The position numbers and the translations under genes are program-made. Below are positions 1-4,490 of a DNA stretch of 14,215 nt, piece by piece. The notes below the pieces were generated by a model, which saw only the letters and a list, made by a program, of their open reading frames with translations, was not told the DNA's origin and searched no databases. Source of the DNA: a bacterium (lineage in GTDB: Bacteria; UBA10199; 2-02-FULL-44-16; JAAZCA01); the NCBI GenBank assembly GCA_041648665.1, contig JBAZOP010000072.1, positions 1-14,215 of the forward strand, read 5' to 3'. Numbering within the stretch: the first letter of the stretch is position 1; each line of letters begins with the position of its first letter.

Positions 1-204
1 AAGCGACGGTACCGAGAGGAGCACCAGGAGGAAATCGCCGCGAAGCAGCGACGGTACTACGAGGAGCACCAGGAGGAAATCGCCGCGAAGAAGCGACGGT
101 ACCGAGAGGAGCACAAGGAGGAAATCGCCGCGAAGCAGCGACGGTACCGAGAGGAGCACCAGGAGGAAATCGCCGCGAAGAAGCGACGGTACTACGAGGA
201 GCAC
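1..204 (+). repeat. 45-bp tandem repeat array, left end
   Basis: Units start at 1, 46, 91, 136 and 181, the last matching for only about 24 bp. They are identical except at codons 1 (AAG or CAG), 5 (CGA or TAC) and 9 (CAG or AAG). Left-end units read K/R/Q, Q/Y/Q, K/R/K, Q/R/Q and K/Y/K at these positions. There is no spacer between units, so this is a coding minisatellite. Confidence 0.95.
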
Positions 205-270
205 AAAATGAATTTCGACCTGAAATATCGCGTCGTGCGGAACGGCGTGCTCGTAGGGGCGAGAGCGTGA
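1..270 (+). CDS. C-terminal part of 45-bp-repeat charged helical protein (window-start fragment)
   Basis: Frame 1 is open from the first base to a TGA at 268-270 and has no start codon of its own. It encodes four full copies and one degenerate copy of a 15-residue unit, x-R-R-Y-x-E-E-H-x-E-E-I-A-A-K, followed by a unique tail (MNFDLKYRVVRNGVLVGARA). The unit is strongly charged and should form a long solvent-exposed helix or coiled coil. The same unit in the same frame runs off the right end of the window in the gene starting at 13832, so this is most likely the C-terminal half of that gene on a circular molecule. Similar R/K-Y-x-E-E-N/H repeats occur in assorted phage and microbial proteins, but I know of no defined function. 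The stop overlaps the next start (TGATG). Confidence 0.75.
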   Translation, partial: KRRYREEHQEEIAAKQRRYYEEHQEEIAAKKRRYREEHKEEIAAKQRRYREEHQEEIAAKKRRYYEEHKMNFDLKYRVVRNGVLVGARA

Positions 271-527
271 TGTACGATATCGTGGACCTGGACCAGCTGA
301 AAGGAGGGGGTTCTGGAAGTGTCCTGCGGTATATGGTGATCGAGTCCTGGGTCTCGGAAGCTGAGATCTCCGAGAAGCTCGACGCGCTGCGATCGCAGGG
401 CCGCCGGGTCGAAGCGGTGATCCACCGACCGGAGATTAAACCGGTGTCCTCTGTCATGAAAAAAAAACGGTTCGATTCGAGCGAGAAATCTCATTCACTC
501 GACTTCTATTCGCAGGGGGCGACCTGA
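270..527 (+). CDS. Hypothetical 85-aa protein
   Basis: ATG at 270 overlaps the stop of the repeat gene (TGATG); a GTG at 267 is an alternative start. The product begins MYDIVDLDQLKGGG and is mixed alpha/beta. A middle segment (VSEAEISEKLDALRSQGRRV) looks like an amphipathic helix followed by a strand (EAVIHRP). The C-terminus is Lys/Ser-rich and probably disordered. There is no signal peptide or membrane segment. I do not recognise the family. Its place in the tight chain of small plus-strand genes makes co-transcription with the upstream zinc proteins likely. Confidence 0.6.
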   Translation: MYDIVDLDQLKGGGSGSVLRYMVIESWVSEAEISEKLDALRSQGRRVEAVIHRPEIKPVSSVMKKKRFDSSEKSHSLDFYSQGAT

Positions 528-719
528 GTGAAGCTCGATGAACTCATACCGAGAACACGCCGGTACGTCGATACCTGCATGAAAATGAGCCGCGAGGAGA
601 AGGACCGCGAGGACCGGCAGACTCGGGTCTGCTGGGAGTACCTGTACGAGATCGAGACTATCCAGCAGGCTGCATTTTTGAGCGCGCTCGAGATTCGACG
701 GCAGCGGGAGGGGTGCTGA
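528..719 (+). CDS. Hypothetical 63-aa charged helical protein
   Basis: It starts with GTG at 528, directly after the upstream TGA, behind a weak G-rich site (GGGGGCG, about 515-521). The product begins MKLDELIPRTRRYVDTCMKM, is almost entirely predicted helix, and is rich in Glu, Arg and Asp. It has three scattered cysteines and no membrane segment. No family is recognised. Tight packing against both neighbours and G/C-rich third positions support it as a real gene. Confidence 0.55.
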   Translation: MKLDELIPRTRRYVDTCMKMSREEKDREDRQTRVCWEYLYEIETIQQAAFLSALEIRRQREGC

Positions 720-983
720 TTGCCGCCCTGCTGCCCGAGCTGCATCCATCAGAGCCTCGAACCGGTCCGGGACCACCGGGGGAAGGTGGTGGACCCGAGA
801 CCGGCGATGTTCTGCAGCCATAAAAAAATCCACAATTGGATCGGTTTTCGGTTCATTTGTCCTAGTGATCCCGATCTAACGATACGACGCGTTCGGATGG
901 TCTCGAAAGGGCTGGCGATGTGTCGGTTCTATATGAACCGTCCGATGCAGATGGCACTAGGATCGTACGGGGTGAGGACATGA
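720..983 (+). CDS. Small Cys-rich, putative zinc-binding protein (87 aa)
   Basis: It starts with TTG at 720, directly after the upstream TGA, with a GGGAGGGGTG ribosome-binding site at 706-715. The N-terminus has CCPSC (Cys4, 5, 8), then Cys32 in FCSHKK and Cys47 in ICPSD, so a C2-C2-like zinc site is plausible. The C-terminus (about 54-87) is basic and Met-rich. The function is unknown. A nucleic-acid-binding or adaptor role is inferred only from the Cys pattern and basic tail. It is the last gene of the plus-strand chain before the repeat-rich non-coding block at 984-1182. Confidence 0.55.
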   Translation: MPPCCPSCIHQSLEPVRDHRGKVVDPRPAMFCSHKKIHNWIGFRFICPSDPDLTIRRVRMVSKGLAMCRFYMNRPMQMALGSYGVRT

Positions 984-1001
984 GGAGAGTGCAGCGGCCA
1001 T

Positions 1002-1023
1002 TTTTTGATACTTTTGTCAAAAA
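1002..1023. repeat. Inverted repeat TTTTTGA...TCAAAAA at left edge of iteron block
   Basis: TTTTTGA (1002-1008) and TCAAAAA (1017-1023) are perfect 7-bp arms with an 8-nt centre. The element abuts the first GTACAG repeat. It could be a binding site or a terminator for the upstream operon (T-run at 1001-1006). Confidence 0.4.
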
Positions 1024-1163
1024 TGTACAGCTTTTCTGTACAGCTTTTCCGTACAGCTTGCCGCGAGCGTATAATAATAATAAAAGCTGTACATGTACAG
1101 CTTTCTCTCTCTCTCTAGAGTCTGGTGATGTTGTACAGAAAAGCTGTACAAAAAAGCTGTACA
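1024..1163. repeat. Iteron-like array of TGTACAGCTTTTC, candidate replication origin or operator cluster
   Basis: Three direct copies start at 1024, 1037 and 1050, exactly 13 bp apart. An AT-rich stretch (ATAATAATAATAAAA, about 1071-1085) follows. Next comes a perfect 22-bp palindrome at 1083-1104, made of one inverted and one direct copy meeting at TGTACATGTACA. A partial direct copy lies at 1132-1138, and two inverted copies end at 1150 and 1163, again 13 bp apart. A CT-rich tract (1101-1116) and TGGTGATG separate the halves. Repeats with a fixed one-turn-plus spacing flanking an AT-rich core are typical of iteron origins of plasmids and viruses. Alternatively this is a cooperative operator for the operon starting at 1183. 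Confidence 0.7.
1069..1085 (+). promoter_or_regulatory. AT-rich tract: possible TATA box for 1183 operon or DNA-unwinding element
   Basis: GTATAATAATAATAAAA lies between the direct and inverted repeats. As a TATA box it would start transcription near 1100-1110, giving an untranslated leader of about 75 nt before ATG 1183. As part of an origin it would be the melting region. The sequence alone does not decide. Confidence 0.35.
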
Positions 1164-1182
1164 ACACCGGGGGGATGCTGAT

Positions 1183-1812
1183 ATGATCAACGATGGCCGG
1201 CTCGTGATCCGTGTCCCGATGATCCATATCCTTCTCGCTCGCGCCCTTCGAATTAATCTCGCAAATGAGATTAGGACTCATTTAGCCGCTATATTTATTC
1301 GTGAAATCAAACAATTCGAAGGAGAAATCCGTCCTGAGCTGCTCGATAGAATTAAACAGATGGCTGCTGCCGAGTCGGAGTACTACATCCAGATCGACGA
1401 AGCGATCCACTCCTACCAGGCCCGGCGCCGTCGCATCGTCCAGGACGCCGAGGCCTCGACAGCCGCACTCGAGCAGTCTCTCCGGAGAGACCGCGAGCTC
1501 GCGGACCTGAAGCGGATCCTCCTCGCGACCAGGACCGCTGTCCCCGAGGTCCTCACGAAGATCGAGATCCAGCAGTTCTACGGAGCGATCAACGATCCCG
1601 ATGCGAACGACCACGTTGCAGACCTCATCGCGGACCAGGCCCTCACCCTCGTACAGTCTCGACTCCTCGCGAAAGGACCGAACGGCCATGCCTCCCTGCT
1701 CGAGGACCTGGACCGTATCGGACAAAACGAGAGTGCCCGGATCGTCTCGGCTGCGATCACCTTCCTCGGCAGACCGCACGAGGGACGGACTGAAGCGGAG
1801 GGTCGGTTATGA
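1183..1812 (+). CDS. Hypothetical 209-aa helical protein next to iteron block (initiator candidate)
   Basis: ATG 1183 lies just downstream of the 13-bp repeat array, behind a G-rich site (GGGGGGATG, 1169-1177). The product begins MINDGRLVIRVP. It has an Ile/Leu-rich N-terminal segment (about 10-45), then a long charged helical region (about 48-115) rich in Arg, Glu and Gln that suggests a coiled coil, then more helices to the end. There is no Walker motif, HUH motif, zinc site, signal peptide or convincing TM segment. I do not recognise the family. Position makes it a candidate for the protein that binds the repeats and starts replication, or for a regulator of its own operon. This is inference from context only. 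It overlaps the next gene by ATGA. Confidence 0.75.
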   Translation: MINDGRLVIRVPMIHILLARALRINLANEIRTHLAAIFIREIKQFEGEIRPELLDRIKQMAAAESEYYIQIDEAIHSYQARRRRIVQDAEASTAALEQSLRRDRELADLKRILLATRTAVPEVLTKIEIQQFYGAINDPDANDHVADLIADQALTLVQSRLLAKGPNGHASLLEDLDRIGQNESARIVSAAITFLGRPHEGRTEAEGRL

Positions 1813-2075
1813 CCGCGACAACAAAGCAGGAACGCTGTTCACACGAGCAGGACCGGCAGACGCTCCTCGGGTACCTTCTCGAGCAGACCTCTTCGAGCCG
1901 ACGCTATTACCGATCGACGGACCTCGCAGATGCAACCGGTATCAGTTCCGGCTCTATCGGTCAATATCTCCGCGAACTGCGAAAGACATCTGCAGAACTC
2001 GATATCTCGATCTGGAGCCGGAGCGGTACCCGTCAGGTCTGGCTGATCGGTCGGAAGGAGCGTGCTCGAGCATGA
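1809..2075 (+). CDS. Winged helix-turn-helix DNA-binding protein (88 aa)
   Basis: ATG 1809 overlaps the upstream stop by 4 bp. After a helical N-terminus (DRQTLLGYLLEQ), the segment YYRSTDLADATGISSGSIGQ fits helix 2, turn and recognition helix of a winged HTH. It is followed by helix YLRELRK and a beta wing (LDISIWSRSGTRQVWLI). It resembles small archaeal wHTH proteins that begin with an R-Y-Y/F-x-S motif (DUF7123-like in haloarchaea), recognised from pattern only. It probably binds DNA as a transcription regulator. A site in the nearby 1024-1163 repeats is possible but unproven. It overlaps the HNH gene by ATGA. Confidence 0.75.
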   Translation: MTATTKQERCSHEQDRQTLLGYLLEQTSSSRRYYRSTDLADATGISSGSIGQYLRELRKTSAELDISIWSRSGTRQVWLIGRKERARA

Positions 2076-2356
2076 CCCAGTACCGCACCCGAGCCGGGCG
2101 GATCCTCTGGCAGGCTGTCCGCGAGTACGCCCTCCTCCGCGATCGCTATACCTGCCAGGTCTGCGGGTCCGGCGAGGACCTCACCCTCCACCACCTGAAG
2201 ACTCGGGAAGAGGGCGGATCAGACGATGCAGGCAACCTCATCACCGTCTGCAGGTCGTGCCACGTCGTCATCCACAAACCGAAGGGGGTCCTGGTCGCCA
2301 GTCTCCACTCGAAACACAGGGGCCTAGAGGCATCACATCCACTGGAGGATGTATGA
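2072..2356 (+). CDS. HNH endonuclease (94 aa)
   Basis: ATG 2072 is chosen because it overlaps the upstream TGA by 4 bp; the open frame extends further 5' but runs inside the previous genes. The product is a stand-alone HNH domain. Zinc cysteines are Cys28/Cys31 (CQVC) and Cys60/Cys63 (CRSC), with the catalytic His pair at 40-41 (TLHH), Asn55 (GNL) and His64/His68 (CHVVIH). These enzymes nick or cut DNA using a beta-beta-alpha-metal fold. In small viruses they act in DNA processing, packaging or as homing or host-attacking nucleases; which applies here is not shown. The basic N-terminal helix (RTRAGRILWQAVREYALLR) is usual for the family. Confidence 0.92.
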   Translation: MTQYRTRAGRILWQAVREYALLRDRYTCQVCGSGEDLTLHHLKTREEGGSDDAGNLITVCRSCHVVIHKPKGVLVASLHSKHRGLEASHPLEDV

Positions 2357-2562
2357 GCTCGGGCGATAGGTGCGAGTTCGAACTCCTGGACTATTGCATC
2401 GCTCCTGCGGGGTTCCGGTGTCAGTATGCCATCCCTCATCGACCGGGCGACATCTGCGAAAAGTGCGGCGTGCCCGACGAGGTTCTCGAGACCTGGGAGG
2501 ATGCATCTCCACGCGAAGCCGAACGCGGTCCTCGACGAGTGCCACTGGAGGAAGAATCATGA
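2353..2562 (+). CDS. Small Cys-rich protein with CxxC motif (69 aa)
   Basis: ATG 2353 overlaps the HNH stop (ATGA), and the stop overlaps the next ATG. Cysteines lie at 7, 15, 23, 35 and 38 (CEKC), with His29 near them, giving enough ligands for a zinc site. The C-terminal third is Glu/Arg/Pro-rich and probably disordered. No family is recognised. It may act with the HNH nuclease or in regulation, which is inferred from operon position only. Confidence 0.6.
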   Translation: MSSGDRCEFELLDYCIAPAGFRCQYAIPHRPGDICEKCGVPDEVLETWEDASPREAERGPRRVPLEEES

Positions 2563-2777
2563 CCTGCCGGCAATGCAGACATCGGATCCAGTACCGGGTC
2601 TGGATGTATCGTCAATCGTGCTGCGAGCTCATGCGGAACCTAAGTCAACCGGGTCCCCGCCCTCTCAAACGAATGACACGACAGCCGACACCGACCTGGT
2701 GCCCGCTACCGCTTCGGAATATCTCGAAAACCCTGGATGCGCCGGGTCAGTCCGCATCGACAACCAAAGGTGTCTAG
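2559..2777 (+). CDS. Small CxxC protein (72 aa), possibly frameshifted
   Basis: ATG 2559 overlaps the upstream stop by 4 bp. The N-terminus (MTCRQCRHRIQYRVW) has a CxxC pair and reads like the first knuckle of a zinc ribbon. From about residue 28 the frame becomes rich in Pro, Arg and Thr with poorer third-position GC. The -1 frame there reads more like protein (for example ATASEYLENPGCAGSVRIDN, then QRC) and supplies two more cysteines before stopping at 2797 inside the next gene. A frameshift near 2620-2650 is therefore possible, by sequencing error or true mutation. As read, the stop is TAG at 2775-2777. Confidence 0.5.
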   Translation: MTCRQCRHRIQYRVWMYRQSCCELMRNLSQPGPRPLKRMTRQPTPTWCPLPLRNISKTLDAPGQSASTTKGV

Positions 2778-2778
2778 C

Positions 2779-3285
2779 ATGGCATTCATCGAAGTAACCT
2801 GGGATTTCACCACGATCGTACAGATCCTGCTGATAGTCGCCTGTGTCGCGGCGCTCATAGTCGTGAAGCATATCATCGGCCCACTCCGGAATGCAGCCAT
2901 CATCGACCGCTGGCACGACTGGCGGCGCGGGAGGATCCTCAAAAAGTCAGAGGTCGAGCAGCCTCCGAGAACAGCTCAGGAGGCAGCCGAGGATATGATC
3001 AGGATCCAGGAAGCGACCGGTACGATCCCTCCTGCAGTCGTGAAACCGAGGGACTCCCGCGATATCGAAGAATCGCCTGGTGTCCGTCAGCTGCTCGAGG
3101 AGCAGGTCCGGCTCCGCCGGGACCGGAAGACTGTCATCCCCTCGGGCCTCGTCAAGGTCGAACCGGTCGCGGGAATGGCTGTCACGATCACGATCCCGTA
3201 TCAGGGCATGGTGGACCCCGATGCAGCAGCCGCCATCCTCGCGCTCCAGGAGGTTAAGGGCAGTGCCGTCCGATTCCACAAGTGA
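2779..3285 (+). CDS. Single-pass membrane protein (168 aa)
   Basis: ATG 2779 is preferred over upstream in-frame starts because AAAGGTG lies about 8 bases ahead and it directly follows the previous stop. Residues about 11-32 (IVQILLIVACVAALIVVKHI) form one TM helix, followed by a basic stretch (RWHDWRRGR) consistent with a cytoplasmic C-terminal part. The soluble region is charged and helical (about 60-115) with a final beta-like part (VAGMAVTITIPY). No family is recognised. A membrane-anchored replication, assembly or signalling role cannot be separated from sequence. Its end overlaps the RHH gene. Confidence 0.75.
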   Translation: MAFIEVTWDFTTIVQILLIVACVAALIVVKHIIGPLRNAAIIDRWHDWRRGRILKKSEVEQPPRTAQEAAEDMIRIQEATGTIPPAVVKPRDSRDIEESPGVRQLLEEQVRLRRDRKTVIPSGLVKVEPVAGMAVTITIPYQGMVDPDAAAAILALQEVKGSAVRFHK

Positions 3286-3511
3286 ACCGGTCCAGGTCCT
3301 GACCCCCTCTCGACAACAGCCGCCCGGTGCCGAGCGACCTCCTTCGATCGCGCTCATGCAGATGATGGGTGTCCTCGAATCGGACCGGGCAAAAACGACC
3401 GTCTATATCGAGAAGAGTTTCCTAGAGGTCGTCACGAAAGAACGACTCAAGCTCTCCGATGTACTCAATCTCGGGCTCGAGATGTATCTCCGCGATAAAC
3501 TCCTAATTTAA
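3263..3511 (+). CDS. Ribbon-helix-helix (CopG/Arc-like) regulator (82 aa)
   Basis: GTG 3263 is chosen because AGGAGGT at 3248-3254 sits 8 bases upstream; this start lies 23 bp inside the previous gene, in another frame. The N-terminal 40 residues are Pro/Ser-rich and flexible. Residues 43-82 match the RHH fold: strand KTTVYI (44-49), helix A (KSFLEVVTKERLK) and helix B after LSD (VLNLGLEMYLRDKL). RHH proteins dimerise, insert the paired strand into the DNA major groove and usually repress neighbouring promoters. The palindromes at 3583-3617 and the hairpin at 3655-3681 just downstream are possible targets. It is the last gene of the 1183-3511 operon. Confidence 0.75.
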   Translation: MPSDSTSEPVQVLTPSRQQPPGAERPPSIALMQMMGVLESDRAKTTVYIEKSFLEVVTKERLKLSDVLNLGLEMYLRDKLLI

Positions 3512-3545
3512 TTCTCTATTTTCGATTCTCGTCTCTCTCCGCACT
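3512..3545 (+). terminator. Pyrimidine-rich tract, possible archaeal terminator
   Basis: Right after the RHH stop the plus strand is a run of T and C broken only by short A/G steps (TTCTCTATTTTCGATTCTCG, then TCTCTCTCC). Archaeal termination often needs only T-rich DNA. The run is weak, so the call is tentative. Confidence 0.35.
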
Positions 3546-3582
3546 GCCCGCGCATAGTGATATCCACCTGCAGCAGCGTCGC

Positions 3583-3617
3583 GGCGCGACGTCGCGCCTT
3601 CAGAGGTACGTACGTAC
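3583..3617. repeat. Two palindromes: 16-bp GC palindrome and GTACGTACGTAC
   Basis: GGCGCGACGTCGCGCC (3583-3598) is a perfect palindrome, preceded by a related GTCGCG. GTACGTACGTAC (3606-3617) is a perfect 12-bp palindrome 7 bp later. Both lie in the gap between the early operon and the virion operon. They could be operators, recombination sites or a structural element. Confidence 0.6.
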
Positions 3618-3652
3618 ATCAGGGCGAAATAGAAAGGAGGAATGGCGCGGCA

Positions 3653-3694
3653 TATACCATCAATGCCATCTCTTGATGGTAATATCTGCTTTTT
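3653..3694 (+). terminator. Hairpin with T5 tract, terminator or operator before the virion operon
   Basis: TACCATCAA (3655-3663) and TTGATGGTA (3673-3681) form a perfect 9-bp stem with a 9-nt loop, extendable with ATAT on both sides through one bulge. TTTTT (3690-3694) follows 8 nt later. The position between two operons fits a terminator or attenuator, but a dyad operator for the promoter at 3702 fits equally well. Confidence 0.5.
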
Positions 3695-3701
3695 ATGAGC
3701 C

Positions 3702-3709
3702 TTAAAATA
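3702..3709 (+). promoter_or_regulatory. TATA box for the virion-gene operon
   Basis: TTAAAATA is centred about 37 bp before ATG 3743, placing the start of transcription near 3731 and leaving a leader of about 12 nt that contains GGTTAGTGGTG. It is the only strong TATA-like element before the run of co-directional genes 3743-9816. Confidence 0.5.
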
Positions 3710-3742
3710 GAAACGACGGTTATTAAAAGGTTAGTGGTGTAC

Positions 3743-4090
3743 ATGGCGTTTCTGAAGAGCATCACTGACAAAACCTCCGCGCTCTATGCAGCGCGCATCC
3801 AGGGACAGAAGAAGAACAAACTCCTGAAGTACCTCGTCTTCCTGATCGCACTCTTCCTGATGGTCGTTCAGTCCGTCTCGGCCGAGATCGCGATCAACTT
3901 CACGGACCTCGGGACCCTGATCACCGGTATCGCGAGCCTGATGCCGTCGATCAACGAACTCATCGTAGCGATCGTGCCGACGATCTTCCTGATCGCGGTG
4001 TGCGGGTTCATCTTCGGGATCCTCGCTGCGATCCTGATGGGGCTCACCGGTGCGTTCAAGAACATGAGCTTCATGAAAATGGGCAAATAG
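3743..4090 (+). CDS. Small secreted/membrane protein, major virion membrane or capsid protein candidate (115 aa)
   Basis: The frame opens at ATG 3695, but ATG 3743 is preferred because the TATA box at 3702-3709 lies between the two. The N-terminus is basic (residues 1-28), followed by a signal-peptide-like hydrophobic segment (YLVFLIALFLMVVQSVSA) ending at a good cleavage site, VSA/E. The mature part would be about 68 aa. It holds a weakly hydrophobic helix (LGTLITGIASLM), a strong TM helix (IVAIVPTIFLIAVCGFIFGI, extended by LAAIL) and a short basic C-terminus (FKNMSFMKMGK). Small, processed, hydrophobic proteins are the major structural proteins of spindle-shaped (VP1-like) and pleomorphic archaeal viruses. 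First place in the virion operon behind its own promoter supports this role. No homology could be tested. Confidence 0.7.
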   Translation: MAFLKSITDKTSALYAARIQGQKKNKLLKYLVFLIALFLMVVQSVSAEIAINFTDLGTLITGIASLMPSINELIVAIVPTIFLIAVCGFIFGILAAILMGLTGAFKNMSFMKMGK

Positions 4091-4100
4091 GTGCTGCCCG

Positions 4101-4487
4101 ATGAAAACCACCTCTCTTTTTCTGATCTCTGTCCTCATAGCATCCACGCTCTTCACTGCCATGCCGGTCTCTGCGGAGACCGTCTCCATATCCTTCTCCG
4201 ACATGGACCTGATGACCAACCAGGAGTTCTGGCTCTACTCCTGGAACGGCACGTCCATGTACCTCGTCCAGCAGGTGAACCTGTCATCGACGATCACGCT
4301 CGACACGAACACCAGCACGGCCTACGTGATGGTGCTGCGGCCGACCGAGCTCTCATGGTTCGAGAACCCTATCGACAGCTTGAAAATGATGCTGCAGACG
4401 ATTCCCCGGATGCTCCTCCTGGTCTTCTTCGCATTCTGCCTCTTGGGAAGCGTCGCGGTGATCGTCTTCGTCTGGCGGAGGCGGTGA
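4101..4487 (+). CDS. Type I membrane protein with small ectodomain (128 aa)
   Basis: ATG 4101 follows an AGGTG site. It has a signal peptide (MKTTSLFLISVLIASTLFTA) ending at VSA/E, the same cleavage context as the preceding gene. The ectodomain is about 65 residues, beta-rich, with several N-glycosylation sequons (NGT, NLS, NTS). A C-terminal TM helix (LLLVFFAFCLLGSVAVIVFV) ends in a WRRR stop-transfer signal. The topology is outside N-terminus, inside C-terminus. It is probably a minor envelope protein of the virion. It ends 3 bp before the spike start, so the two are translationally coupled. Confidence 0.8.
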   Translation: MKTTSLFLISVLIASTLFTAMPVSAETVSISFSDMDLMTNQEFWLYSWNGTSMYLVQQVNLSSTITLDTNTSTAYVMVLRPTELSWFENPIDSLKMMLQTIPRMLLLVFFAFCLLGSVAVIVFVWRRR

Positions 4488-4490
4488 TCC

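Noticed and set aside
920..1186. 88-aa plus-strand frame across the iteron block
   Set aside because: Its second half only translates the GTACAG repeats and AT-rich tract into low-complexity sequence. ATG 980 also lacks a good ribosome-binding site.
1282..1779. 165-aa minus-strand frame
   Set aside because: It is antisense to the 209-aa gene, which has the 4-bp overlap with the wHTH gene. No promoter is seen for the minus frame.
3642..3698. 18-codon leader-like frame (MARHIPSMPSLDGNICFL) whose stop overlaps ATG 3695
   Set aside because: GGAGG is only 1 base from the ATG, too close for normal initiation, and the frame runs through a hairpin. It is more likely a chance frame.
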